From NCBI GenBank assembly GCA_019155205.2, contig JAHNZQ020000181.1:986307-1029506 (forward strand): DNA of 43,200 nucleotides. Reading direction: 5' to 3'. Both the position numbers and the translations under genes were made by a program. The stretch is from Gracilaria vermiculophylla (lineage: Eukaryota > Rhodophyta > Florideophyceae > Gracilariales > Gracilariaceae). The notes beneath the pieces were generated by a model. That model did not search any database. It was not told where the DNA came from and saw only the letters and a program-made list of their open reading frames with translations. Shown in pieces: positions 1 through 11,256 of the stretch (its first letter is position 1; every line of letters begins with the position of its first letter).

Positions 1-2379
1 TAACGATCTGACTCGAGATTTCTCGAGATTTCTACATTTTTAATTCGCTGTTCGATGTGTTTCTACGAAAATTCTAGACATATATCGAAGGTCCCAGGAA
101 TTCTGCAGAATTTAGAAGAATTATGTAAAATGTTCTATTTAGAACAGTAAAGTCGGTCTGAGTCTTCCCGATCGGAAGTTCTCAGCCAGCCTTCACCGAA
201 AAGAAAAGTCGTTCGTCTACAACTGGCGACACCAGTACTACTTAACCATTTGATTTTCTTTCTTTTCTCATCAGTTTCGTAAGGGAACGGCTCGCAACTT
301 CTTCCGCAAGAAAACGTAGCCTTCTGATTGCTTTGCTCAGAGTCGGGATCAGGAGGAAATTTAGAGCCCGTGAGACCTTCTATGAAACGACGCATTAAAA
401 CTTTCCGACGCTTTTACAGTACAACGGTTTCCTCGCTTTGTTTCGTATTCTATAGCAGTGCCGCATCACAGGTGAGTATCGTTTCGATTTTTCGCCTAAC
501 AGGTTTTCGCAAGGATGCACTAGGCGAGGAATGAACGAGAAATCGTAAAACGTGCGTGACGGCTGACAGCGAAAATGGTCTCTTGTCAATGGCTCGCGGC
601 CATTGGTGTTCGTATCGGTGCCCTGTGATTGCTATCCTTAGAGTGTCTACACGCCCGTATGAAATGGTGCCAAATGACAAAAATTAAAAGGGTTCGAACA
701 TTTCACAAACGCGTCAGGAACAGTGTTTTTGAATCAAAAGTACGTTGTTGGTATCCGAGAAGCCTGTTTTCTGAAGTTCTGTAATATCTTAGAGATATTT
801 TACAATCACGTCTTTATTTAACCATCTGGTGTTGTTCTGTTTTTGCTTCTCATCAAACATAAACGACAGAATCTTGGCATTTTTGCTATACAAACACGGG
901 TGGCATAACATCAACGGACTTCAAAAAGCGAAAGAATCCGATCAAAATAAATATATGAATAAGTGAATTGTTTTGGCCTATATGAGGTCATCGGGTGTGG
1001 AAACAAGTATCTACTAGATTCGGCAACTATAAATGAAAACAAAGTAATGCATGTATGTATTATTTTTAGCGTAGCATTTACTTTGAGAACGCTGCTCAAA
1101 TTTTAGCTATAGCACATTTGAAAATGAATATGCTTAAATGATGATAGATGGAATCTATGATAAATGTCGTACGTCTAACTCTACGAAGCGGAAGATGTGG
1201 TATGAAGAGGAGTCTGGCCGATTCTCATAGGAGAATTGTGAACTCTACATCTTTTCTAGTGGATAATGCGCTGCGATCGTTAGTTTCGCTTAAACTGACA
1301 ATACTTTATTCCATTCAACACTCTGAGACAGTGTAGCTCGAAGACTGTCTTTGAGACAGTACTCGAAGACAGTGTGGCTTGTAGACTGTTCATGAGGTTT
1401 ATATGTGGTTCTGTGTGGCCCAGCACCTCTATCTGTGTTTCAGTACGACTCAACTATACATCTAATCTTCAGTTTATATATATTTTCACAAAATAAGCTC
1501 GGTATCCCTTTAGCTGTAACGAAACAGGGTTGGTTTCGAAATTCATATCAATGCCTTGTAAAAGCGATGTCCTTAAGTGAATGAAACTTTCTTACATTAG
1601 TTTCAAGATGATAAGAAAAAGCTAATAAGAAATACATTAGTTTTTAAAAAAGTGTTTTCAAATTGTTTGAATACAAATCTGAAATGCAGTAGACAAATAT
1701 ATTCCTCGAATCATGCTAACCTTCTTTTCGAAGATTAATAGATGAAAATTTGACATTCGAACTGCTGACACAGTCTGATAAAGTACCAACTGTTATGTAC
1801 AATGTCTCTATTAGAGTTACTTCCCAAATAAGTTGTGCATAAAATTTGTGCTTTTTGTATAAAACATGGATATAATTGGATTTAATAATAAAAAATAATT
1901 CAATTCCAGAATGCCACTCCGCCTCGCGTGTATCAAATAGTCTAAATGTATTACTGCAAACCAATGATAAACTCTCCTAAATTTTTTTCTGCAATATAGA
2001 AACAACATCGCAGGAAATCAAAACAATCAATCACAAAATGTTCTCCAGAGTGTTTATTGTTCTTATTTAATAGCTCATTAACTCATAAAGAAAATAAGAG
2101 AACACTAAATCTGCAAAATCTAATACTGAAGATTTATTTTTAAACAATGTGTTCATGTTGTGTTATTAATAGCACAATTCAAATTTTAAAATAAGTTTTT
2201 TTCTCAGTGATACTGCATGCTTTAAAAAAGCATGTTTTCGGTAAATCTTTTTTTCTCAATCAGCCTGCTATATTCCTTGAATTTAATAAAGTTTATATTT
2301 TGCGACCATTTCCGCATCTTTATCGCAAAACAAGCGTCATACAATTACACATTTGTTTTTTATTTGGTTTTCCTAATAG
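1..2379. other. AT-rich stretch without a recognised gene
   Basis: Only short ORFs occur here and none resembles a known family. The interval contains a short imperfect repeat of GACAGT-type units near 1317-1395 and several AT-rich runs. A donor-like CAG/GTGAGT sits near 471, but the next acceptor is only about 30 bases away, too close for a usual intron, so I do not call a gene. No LTR, tRNA or rRNA was recognised. Confidence 0.5.
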
Positions 2380-2506
2380 CTCTGCTAAGATGCAGCCGTC
2401 ACAGGTAGAAGCGATGATCGTCTTCGACCAACGGTACATACCGGATCCCTACAGATGTCACATCGGGCTGAAAAATGATGAATTCCTTAACAGCCGAATC
2501 GCCTGG
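2380..2506 (+). CDS. Candidate exon of an unrecognised gene
   Basis: The stretch is open in one frame and bounded by a pyrimidine-rich acceptor ending in CCTAATAG (to 2379) and a consensus donor GTGAGT (from 2507). It contains an ATG at 2390 followed by about 39 codons and is more GC-rich than its surroundings. A plausible 57-base intron (2507-2563) ends in TTTGCAG. The next exon would be very short or lie in sequence I could not read confidently, and gypsy element G1 starts about 400 bases further on. I do not recognise the protein. It could be a remnant of a gene interrupted by G1, or a chance match to splice signals. Confidence 0.25.
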
Positions 2507-2984
2507 GTGAGTTGAAAAAACCATAGGACGTTAGTTATCTTTATTTAATATATGCATTTGCAGAACCAATAAAAGATTCAAGGTCAGTAAGTTGAAATTT
2601 TATTTTCTTTCTCGTATATAAGCGGGTTCACATTTCTTGCAAAATACTTACGACTAGAGAATGAAGCGGAACATTTGAAATCGTAAATTTTACAAAACAA
2701 ATCTTTGTTCCAGTTGAGGTTACTGAGCTTGATAAATGAAATTGGAAAAAGTATAGCAAGAAGTGAAACTCATTACGTTAGCAATCCGTTTTCATACGGA
2801 TCCTATTCAAAAGAAAATATTTGTAAGAGATCTGGGGTGTAGTTGGTGGGAGCATGAAGTAGTTATAGCTGAAGAAGGACATTGTTACAGACATATCGAG
2901 AAAACAGAATGACTGATAAACTTCAAACTTCTTTGCTGTCCTGGGAGCTCATGCATGAACAGCAAAAGGAAACAAGGGAAGTGA

Positions 2985-3370
2985 TGACGAGTGTCGGTGT
3001 CTTCGTGCTCAAGCGTAGGCAATGATTGTGAACTAAGCTATTGTGAATGACGCGTTCACGCGGTAGAAAAGAGGCCACACCCCCTGGCGTCTGCATCATC
3101 CCCAACATTGGTCGGTGACGCGCAGGAGGTTTCTTTTATAGGGTGTGACCGGTCGTTGCTTCCACACGAAGTAACGAATAGCAAATCTAATCGGACAGGC
3201 CCGTAGGCGTCTAGTGGACGGCGGCGTCGGATTGAGAAACCGGCGCGCAAGGTTCAGGTAGTTTCCTCGCTGCATTCAGTACGTTCTATTAATTCCCTTA
3301 ACACAGGAATAAATGCAAATGCGCATCCAGTCGCCAAACCAATAACGCTTATTAAATATATGTTACAACA
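2985..3370 (-). repeat. 3' LTR of G1
   Basis: This is the direct-repeat partner of 8037-8421. Shared blocks include GACGAGTGTCGGTGTC at the left end, CACACCCCCTGGC in the middle and AGTGGACGGCGGCGTCGG further on; both copies end in CAACA. For the minus-strand element this copy lies downstream of the chromodomain, so it is the 3' LTR. No clear long polypurine tract was found just inside it. Confidence 0.9.
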
Positions 3371-3451
3371 GCACCCTATGATGACTCGACCAAAAGTGAA
3401 GGCATTTATTCAGAGAGAACTTGCGATAGTGCGTTGCCGCTTCGTGCCATT

Positions 3452-4003
3452 CTATACGACGTCCGACAAGTATTTGCGTATAAGGTCAGGGACATCTCCC
3501 TTCAGCGAATCGTATGATTCCCAGTCAGTTTCATCTGAGTTGAAACCGCGCCACTTGACTTGTAGCTCGACATCGCCCTGATTACGACGAATGTACAGGA
3601 ATTCGTCGACAACCAAAAGCTCTCCCGACTGGTATGCGCGGTGGTTGAGAACTTTCCCTGTAACATTGAAGTCCTTATTGCGGAAAACCTTGAGCCTCCT
3701 TCCGTGAACTTCCTCTCGTTTGCCGTCAACGACGCTCTCGACCAAGAATATGTATTTGCTTCTGCATTCAACAACTCGAAAGGTTCTATGCCATTTCAAC
3801 GACTGTTTTAGCCTGTGCTCTTGTTGCGGTGTGCCGCGCAAGACGTATTCACCCTCGCTGAAGTTGATAATGCGCCTGTCTGTCTTTCGGTCGTGAGATT
3901 CTATCGCAGCCTGCCTTTTGTTTGTCGAACTTTCGGCTACGTCTTTTTGTTCTTTGCTTCCAAGGATTAAACAAGATGTGTCACGTATTTGCGCTGGACA
4001 CAA
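3452..4003 (-). pseudogene. G1 integrase C-terminus with chromodomain
   Basis: This 183-residue open stretch carries the C-terminal part of a chromovirus integrase. The last third is a chromodomain: an aromatic start (EFLYIRR), then LQVKWRGF and DETDWE, with the aromatic residues expected for a methyl-lysine-binding cage, and a closing helix ending IRKYL. The first part (about residues 40-115) is the basic linker found after the integrase core. It lies in a different frame from the integrase core just upstream (4014-4808), so a frameshift near 4005-4015 separates them. The chromodomain itself looks intact at sequence level. Chromoviral chromodomains bind histone marks such as H3K9me; that role is inferred from the family. 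Confidence 0.85.
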
Positions 4004-4013
4004 TGGATGTCTT

Positions 4014-4808
4014 CTAAAGAACCCACCTGGATCTCAGGTCCGACCTTATGCGTAATTGTACGTAGCTGCGTGTTCTGCGGAGGACCCGTGAAAACAGGGG
4101 AGGGCAACGGTTATCGAGACGATTGAGGATTGTATTGTTCAGAGCAGACTTCACGACGGGCATGATCCTAGGCCAACATCGCTGTGGTAGCTGATACTCG
4201 GATGGTAGCGCGCGTGTCGTCATTATTAGCTGGCGATTGAGTACTTAGACCGTACAGCTACTCCACGGACAGTAGATGAGTGTGAAATTGTGCGCTGAAT
4301 TTGTTCTTTCGCGAAGAAGGCGCACCAGATTGTACTTGAAATGAGAGCCGCGATCTGATACCCGTTCATGCACGACGCCAAATCTAGCACACCAGTTGAA
4401 AAGGACTCCAGCCATGGTCTTAGCCGTTGTATCCCCGGTCGGTGCTAGCCACACGAAACCACTATGGTCGTCCATGAAGACAAGCACACAGGTGGTACCG
4501 TTCTCTCCGACAGACATGAAACAAAAATCGAAATGGAGCAACTTGTTGGGTTCTGTAGCGCGCATGGCGTGACGGAGAGGACGCAGTACGATCTTTCCAG
4601 TCTCTGTACAGAGACAATGCAGGCAAGAACATACAAATGAATCGACGTTGTGACTCATATCAGCCCATTGAAAATGAGCGTGGATAGTAGCGAGGGTGAC
4701 GCGCCAACCTCGGTGAACACCGTGTCTTGTATGAGCGGCTATCATGACACGAAGCTTGAGAAGCTCGCCACCTCTTGGTATCCATACGATGCCCTTTTTG
4801 GTCTTCAT
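4014..4808 (-). pseudogene. G1 integrase core, stop at the catalytic Glu
   Basis: The frame starts with an HHCC-type zinc finger (HTRHGVHRG, then CSCLHC), followed by an RNase H-fold integrase core. The first Asp lies in LLHFDF and the second in SDRGSHF. About 35 residues later, after the motif CPWSS, where the family has the third catalytic residue (Glu in a VE.LNR context), the codon is TAA at 4245-4247. The same frame then continues without a shift through LNRQL and SALN-type sequence to 4014, which is the normal post-catalytic region. So the stop falls on, or immediately at, the catalytic Glu position. The upstream RNase H frame overlaps it by 4 bases (ATGA) and a frameshift separates the two. 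Non-functional as assembled. Confidence 0.85.
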
Positions 4809-6595
4809 AACGTCGTCGAGTTCTTGAAAGACAGGGGTGGCTTATCTTTCGATGCGGACTGCGAGGTTTTGATGTCCTCTAGATTTGGCCAATCCAACTT
4901 TGAAACCAAATCGGATATGATTGGGGCGCACATGAACGCCTTGGCTCGTGGGACCTTGATAGCATCCACAAAACGCTTGAAATTAACCGCCCAACGAGTG
5001 ACCATGTCGGTCCAGACGTTCCGTTCACCAGGCAGGTTTGCGACCACGTAACGAAATGCAGAGAGCTTGATTGCCTGACGTATGAGCTTGCTCCCAGTAT
5101 GCCGTGCGATTCCAGGATTCCTGCGGTAGGGATTGTAGAGGTACAAGAGGTTTACGTGGTCTTTGAACATGGTCACTTCGCGCCCCATGACGAGGTAATC
5201 CATATGCCACATTGTTCTCACGATTTCGTACCATTCATTTTCAGGAACTGACCAGGTGGCGGCTGATCCGTTGAAAACACCAGACAAGAAACATAGCGGT
5301 TCGTGACGCTGTTTTTCGATGTCTTTTTTGCGGTCTTCATCGGGTACTTGGGGGAAAATTGCAGCTCAGTGAGTGTTCGACGCCTCGGTAAAGAGGGAAG
5401 GACGGTAGCTGGACTTGGGATGTGCGAGCTTGACGGGGGCAGCAAGTTGTTCCTTGATTTTGGCGAAAATGACATCATGAGTAGCGCCGCACGAGCTGGT
5501 AAAGGAGAGTTCTCGAAGCGAATGTCTCATGCGCCGACCGATAATACGATAGCAGGATTCCAAAAGCTCGAGTAGCGAAGCGACGCTTTCAGCCTACGCA
5601 GGAATAGAAGTGCGCATCCAGTTCGTAGCGTAGAGGAACTTTTGCAAATCGCTGACCGTAGGAGGCCGTGTCAGGGACAGCAAAGAGTCGAAATGTCGAG
5701 GGTGATACTGGATGCCTTGTGCAGAGAGAATGCGCTCGCAAAACAGAACTTCGGTAGAGAAGAAATTTGATTTCTCTTCGTGGACCTTGAGGCTGATCTC
5801 GCTACATACGCGGAGAAAAGACCCGATGAAGTCGAGGAGCTCCGTCTCGTCCTTAGCATATTATAGGAGATCGTCGATCCATTCCAGCATTTTGTCGACG
5901 CGGCCGTCAGACCTCTGGTAGAAGACGGCTTGGAAATGGTTTCCAGAGTCAATGCCACCCTGCAGCAGGTGACGGGAAGAAAAGAAGCCGATATTTGTCC
6001 GGATAGACATCATCTCTTCCGATTCCGATGAGAGAGCGACCTGTGAGTATCCATGAACGAGGTCGATGTTGGCGAAACAAGTAATGCCGGCGACGTCCTG
6101 GAACTTCGAGTCGAGGTAAAGTAGTGGGGGAGTGATAGGTACGGGTCTTGCATTCGCTCCGCGCATATCGACGGTGAATCGCAGCTTGTTCTTGCATGGT
6201 CTAGGCACCGGGAGAGAAGGATTGGCCCAGCGCACGGATGAATTCCTGTAAATAGCACCAACGGCTTCGAGCTTCCGAATAGTTTTGACGATGAACTTCT
6301 GTTGCTATGGAGCGTAACGACGCTGCGGGAAGCGGTGCAGTTTCGCGTTTTTAGTGGGCGTGATCACAAGAGGTGGAACGTCGGCGGGAGGATCGTTGCC
6401 GAGCTGTATTAGAAACACTTCGCGATAAATCTTGAGCATATTGGTTATGTGCCGCACCCCATTTTCGGAGATTTCATTGTTCCGAGCATCACCGAGAATC
6501 GCATCAAATGCGTTCGTGATGGACTCGTCAGAGCCCTTGCCGATACCGGCAGTGAGGCACTCGGGTAAGTCAATGGGGTCATCGTCGTCTGCCAT
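4805..6595 (-). pseudogene. G1 reverse transcriptase-RNase H polyprotein
   Basis: One frame runs the whole length with four in-frame stops (6305-6307, 5861-5863, 5594-5596, 5366-5368). The first part (6595-6308) is the linker between protease and RT, ending in PQRRYAP, a typical gypsy motif. The RT palm follows: RFTVDMRGAN, FANIDLVHGY with the first catalytic Asp, and WIDDLL as the YxDD-type box, directly followed by a TAA. The C-terminal part holds an RNase H domain (TWSVPENEWYEI, then TMFKDHVNLLYL) and a tether toward the integrase finger. The absence of frameshifts over about 1.8 kb, despite four nonsense codons, shows decay mainly by point mutation. Confidence 0.88.
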
Positions 6596-6878
6596 ATACG
6601 ATATGCCTTCGGCTGCAGTGGCCAGCTTGAACGTCTCCTTATCTAAAGAATTAATTTCCGGTTTGTGATGAGCGGAAGTATTCGGAGGAGATGTTCGTTG
6701 AGGTCAAAACCGATAGCCTACAGAAAAGGTAGATTGAGGAGAATCCCGTCTCTGCTGTTGTTCACGGTGAAGAACTCAACGCCGTAGACGCGAACTGGTA
6801 TATTAAACGCCCGAATATAGAGGGTGATGGTCAGCGTTTCAAATGCCGAAAAAGAGTCCTTGATGGTCTTGAATGCGC

Positions 6879-7991
6879 CTACCAGCACGCGAGAAGTTCC
6901 TTAACGTACTGCTCCGAAACTGACGGCTTGGCTTCGTTAAAGTTTGTGAAAAATGATTTCGCTATTGCAATAAAATCAGAAGCCAAGCCTGCCAGGGCTT
7001 TGTCGAAAACGAAGTCCTCAAGTGCAATTCGGAGGCCACCTCCTTTGGCGTGTGGCACAAATAAGCACGAAGAAGTAGTGGATGTTACCTGCACCGGTCG
7101 TTTTACATCCTTTTTCTTGAAATGCTCGTTTAACAGTTCCTTTTTCAACTTTTCGCTGGTATCTGGGCAGTCCTTAAGCAGATAATTTCCGTCACAGTCA
7201 GGGTCAAGACAGTCATCAATCCCAACGTCACTCTTGCGCTTGCGCGCAGGAGGCTTCCTGCTTGGGGTAACACCGGTTGGTTTATGGTCTTCATTGCCTC
7301 TCAAACGCGTATCTTTGTGTCCACGAGAGTTTCGGGGTTTGTTGACGCGCAGGCGTGCCGTCTCGGTTAATGACAGGTCGAGTGCCAGTACGCCCGCCTC
7401 GTTCTCGAAGAACTAGATGTCGGAAAGCTGTTTTCGCCCAACCACGGCGTTGAATTTTGATATATTTCTGCAGGACAGGGCCCTGGAACTTCTTCATCAC
7501 ACGGTCGATGAAATGCTTGGCAAGAGCCTTGCATTTAAGACCTTTGAGGCGTTATTCCGATCCCATGCCGTGATAATGCTGACGAAAAAATTCGTTACTT
7601 CTCCGCCAGGATCGTTTTTGCTCGCTTCGTAGGATACAGCAAACAACGCTGCTTTGATGCGCTCGGAAAAATCCTTGGGAGCAGCAGTCGACGCCGCATT
7701 GAACCATGCTTGGACAGCGTCGACCATAGTCTCTTCGATGCTATTGGCCTCTTGTATTTCACCCATGATGCCTAGTGCGTGCAGGGTAGAAGCTTCAACG
7801 CAATCTTTAATCGAAGCTGATTGTATCTGGATCTCTTCATCACGGTCTTTGACCACGTCGTCAACTTTAGCTTTGGAGGCAGTGTATTCGGTTCCAAATT
7901 TGATCAGAGCCGGCTGGTCAACCATCTTCAGCATTGGCGATGTCGCGACAGACACAATGCCATAGTTGCTTGCCGCAGCCATCTTGAGCAC
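6879..7991 (-). pseudogene. G1 gag, split over three frames
   Basis: The capsid-like N-terminal part is a 164-residue open stretch starting with ATG at 7991, only 45 bases inside the 5' LTR, which fits a gag start. It is helical and charged, with WFNAAS and SEASKN/VTNFF-type blocks found in gypsy capsids. The frame then shifts twice (around 7500 and 7300). The C-terminal piece (7304-6879) carries a basic stretch (PPARKRK) and a cysteine-rich motif CLDPDC...DCP that resembles the atypical nucleocapsid finger of some protist gypsy elements but lacks a clear CCHC His. Two junctions show an ATGA overlap of the stop and next ATG; I read these as frameshift scars. The protease region (about 6600-6880) is not clearly recognisable. 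Confidence 0.7.
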
Positions 7992-8036
7992 AAACAGACT
8001 CCCAAACTGTTACACTTTCAGGTCAAAGCGCTTTCA

Positions 8037-8421
8037 TGACGAGTGTCGGTGTCTACGTGCTCGAACGTAGGCATTTATCGCGAATTAAGCGAGTGCAAAT
8101 AACGCGTGCACGCGGTAAAAAAGAACGCGCACACCCCCTGGCATCTGCATCGTCCCTAATATTGGTCGATGACACGCAAGAGGTTTCTTTTGTAGGGTGT
8201 ACCAGGTCGATGTTTCCTAACGAAGAACCGATAGCAAATCGAATGGGACAGACCCATTTGCGTCCAGTGGACGGCGGCGTCGGGTTGAGAAACCGGCTCA
8301 CAAGGTTCAAGCAGTTTCCTCGCTGTATTAGGTACGTTCTGTTAATACCCCTAATACAGGACAAAACGCAATTGCGCATCTGATCGCCAAACCAATAACT
8401 CACATTGAGTATGTTGCAACA
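8037..8421 (-). repeat. 5' LTR of G1
   Basis: Direct-repeat partner of 2985-3370, with the same TG and CA termini. For the minus-strand element it lies upstream of gag. The bases just inside it (TGAAAGCGCTTTGACC on the minus strand) should hold the primer-binding site, but I could not match them to a tRNA. Confidence 0.9.
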
Positions 8422-9533
8422 GGAAATACGTTGGTTTCAGCCACCCAGGAATAGAAGAGGCTTCACAGTACTGCCACTGTTGGGTTGATCAAAAACCACA
8501 TTCATTCTCTTCCTTAGTTCCTTGAATATCTGGTTGAGCCCGAATGTAATACTAGAACACCTTTTCCGGTCATTACTCAATATACAGATAATCACTATGA
8601 GTTTATTTTATCTTCGCGACAGAAAGAACCATTTTTGGCGATCGATCGGATTCAATTTCATCGATGTCGCAAACGTTTTTTAAAATATTACATCATTGAA
8701 CTGCCCATCCACCACAATCTGGGAACAGTACGTATTTCCTAGAGCTTATTGGGATCATGTGCTTCGCTGATCTTTTAGTGACTTGAATCCTTGGGTAGCT
8801 CCCCTCATCTTTTCCCAACCATAAAGATCTTTTGTCCCTATATAGGTATGCTGCAAACATTAAAAAACTACATTAGGAGTAGAAATACTTCTACAATTTT
8901 ATGTAAAAATGTTAACTATTTGGAATTACCTTACCGTACACTAGCTGGATTTCATTCCGATTTTATACAATAAATGGAATCTTGAAGAACTCATGGCGTT
9001 TTTCAGAATTTTTTAAAACATTAGCAATGCATCGAAAGTAGCCACTACAGTTCTATATTGAACTACTTCGAGCTGCTCGTATCCTTAACATTTTGAATAA
9101 ACACAATCAGAAGCATATCATTTTAACAGATTTGAATTTCATCGCAATTTTTTTTGAATGAATCTGCTGCTTTCATGCAAGAAGTAATCCTAAACTGCTT
9201 TTCTACAAATAGCTATGTACAAATTATTATTATTTTGAATTCAAATCAATATATGAACTTCTGGTTGAGCTTTTTTCTGGCAGACACGTTTCCGTGGCCG
9301 TCATAAAATACCTTACATCACCAGACAAAGTCTTCAATAGGAAGGAAACTTTACGAATAGAAGCTTTTCTTCTATATTTTATCAATCTCATACAATCCGT
9401 AGATTATAGTTAAGACTAAATTACAGCTCTGTACTTGCTTCAAATGCTTAAAGCAGCTAAAAGCAACCAAAACTTAATCCAATATGTGCTACAAAACACT
9501 AGTTATGTATGATAACAACCATGAAGGCCTCAG
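8422..9533. other. AT-rich spacer between G1 and G2
   Basis: No open frame here resembles a protein and no RNA gene was recognised. The sequence is AT-rich with long T and A runs. Confidence 0.5.
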
Positions 9534-9800
9534 TGTAACACAGAAGGATTTAGAAGAGTCTGCCCGGTCAAAGCCCTATAGAGAATTGGGCCGCATCTCT
9601 TTTCACTGTCAAAATAACAAGCTGTTTCTAAATATAATAGCTGTTTCTAAGTATATACTAGCTGTTCGTAGTTAACGGCCTTTTTATTATTGCATGGCGC
9701 ATTTGCGCCGTGCTCGATTTTTTTCCTCTGTGGGACAGTGGTTAGAGTTTATGTTGTGCCGTTATTCATGAACCGCTCTCGACTGTGCCTTATCGTTACA
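9534..9800 (-). repeat. 3' LTR of G2
   Basis: Repeats 14408-14672, sharing AAGTATATACTAGCTGTT, TTAACGGC, GCCGTGC and the end TGTGCCTTATCGTTACA. It starts TG and ends CA. Confidence 0.9.
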
Positions 9801-9815
9801 CTCGCTCCTCACCTC
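9801..9815 (-). other. Polypurine tract of G2
   Basis: On the minus strand, GAGGTGAGGAGCGAG lies directly before the 3' LTR start TGTAACG. A purine-rich tract in this position primes plus-strand DNA synthesis in LTR elements. It has one T and one C interruption. Confidence 0.7.
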
Positions 9816-10006
9816 GAAGATACTGTCTCAGGGAGGAAGGAAAAGTGGCGAATTTGGCTTATTTTGCGTGGCAGTTTCGCAGCGTGGAGCGTGGCATCCC
9901 GACTGCGTCGGAGTCACGGTCTTCGGTAAAGCGCGTGAGGTAATAGACACATCGGCTTATACGACGTTTCTCCCGAATCCGGTCCACTTCTTGCTCGACT
10001 ACTCCA

Positions 10007-11256
10007 TCATTTTCGATGACAAATTTTGAGTGGGCCGGAGCGGTCGCCGTAGAATGTGCGGAGCTTTAACACATGATAAACATCTTGTGCTTGACGCATT
10101 TTAGGCGGTAGTTCCAGGTGATAGAATACCGGGCCCAGATCTTCCAAAATGCGAGGTGGGTCGAGAAACGGTGGCTGCCATTTTTTCAGCAGGTTGGCAC
10201 GTCTGGCGTACAAGATGCGGTCGGCGCTGACCGATAAGAGGTCGTTGAAGGATAGTTGTAGCTTGGACCGGTTTTTGTCTGCCTTTTGCTTCTGGTACGC
10301 AATCGCAGCTTCAAGATTGTCGCAGGCGAGAACCGGGAGAGCGTCCCAGCCGGTGGTGTAGTCAACGGCACCGGATAATGGTGGCACATCGAGCGCACTC
10401 GTCGCCGAAGAATGAAGAGTATAGCCTAAACGGACTTCTAATGGTGTGCGTCTGGTGCTTCCGTGTCGGGAGGAGTTATATTCGAACTCCAGCGTTGGCA
10501 GGTCGAGGTGCCAGTCGGTTGGGGCGGCCTGGACTGTGGGATGGAGCTTCGCCGATAGATTCCGTATGAAATTCTCTGACTGACCGTCAGTCTCGGGATG
10601 GTCTGCTGCCGACATGTTTGAATGGATTCCTAAGAGGCGCGTGAGGGAGTGCCAGTACTGTAAGGCTACCTCCGGATCTCGGTCAGAGACGAGGGTACGA
10701 GGGATCTCATATTTCGAGAGCAGATGGCTGTAGAAGAGTCCTATTGTCTGCTTTGCGGATGCCGATTTCGTGGCGGGGATGAAAACTGCTCGCTTCGACA
10801 GTTTGTCGACGATGACGGAGATTTTGTCCTGTCCTGCGGCATTTCTTGGAAGCACCGTCAGAAAGTCGAATGTGACTGTCTCCCAGCACCGAGTTGGCAT
10901 AGGAAGGGACTGTATTTCGCCAGATGGAGCAGTTTTGGGCACTTTTTTGGACTGGCATTTGTGGCATTAGCGGGTGAAAATGAAAATGTCCCTGTACATC
11001 GGAGGCTAATAAGCGTGGTGCAATGTATTGCAGTACGTCTTATCCCCACCCAGGTGGCCGATGCTATGGGAGTCTGCAATGAGATCCCTCCCAAGGCTCC
11101 TGGTGAGGATGTAAAGCCGTGTTGGAGATTTTCTGTCCAATAAACGAGTCCTTCCGTTATCTGAAAGTTCATGGTAATGTGAGAGCTTGGCAATGTGTCG
11201 GTGTCTGGTGAGCGCAACGACTGTGCTAGTTGATCGGTCTCGTAAGCAGCTCGGAT
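10007..11256 (-). pseudogene. G2 integrase with zinc finger
   Basis: The 311-residue open stretch 10942-10007 holds a near-complete integrase core: first Asp in VTFDFL, second in VSDRDPEV, and catalytic Glu in DGQSEN, with the usual DxxxE-type spacing, followed by the GPY-like tail (PRILEDLGPVFYHLELP). The core itself has no internal stop. The zinc finger upstream (HSIGHLGGDKTYC, then CHKCQ) lies in the same frame but is interrupted by TAG and TAA codons near 11010 and 10973. Further upstream (11256-11100) the linker after RNase H reads in another frame, so a frameshift lies near 11110-11130. Integrase would insert element cDNA into chromosomes. Confidence 0.88.

Larger units (their letters stand above)
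2985..8421 (-). mobile_element. G1: Ty3/gypsy chromovirus, degraded
   Basis: Two direct repeats of about 385 bp (2985-3370 and 8037-8421), both starting TG and ending CA on the plus strand, bound a minus-strand cassette in the order gag, protease-linker, reverse transcriptase, RNase H, integrase, chromodomain. That order defines Ty3/gypsy, and the C-terminal chromodomain places it among chromoviruses, whose chromodomain is thought to steer insertion to modified chromatin. The 5-base flanks (AGTGA on the left, GGAAA on the right) do not match, so no target duplication is visible. The LTRs differ at many positions, pointing to an old insertion. The pol frame holds at least four nonsense codons, another stop at the integrase catalytic Glu, and frameshifts, so the element cannot be autonomous. 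Confidence 0.92.

Noticed and set aside
471..502. Mini-intron with GTGAGT...AACAG
   Set aside because: About 31 bases is shorter than nearly all spliceosomal introns and there is no recognised protein on either side.
7497..7500. ATGA overlap as a programmed coupling site in G1 gag (and the similar one at 4805-4808)
   Set aside because: Frames on both sides of these overlaps are broken by other mutations, and the upstream frame already departs from the family before the overlap. More likely frameshift scars.
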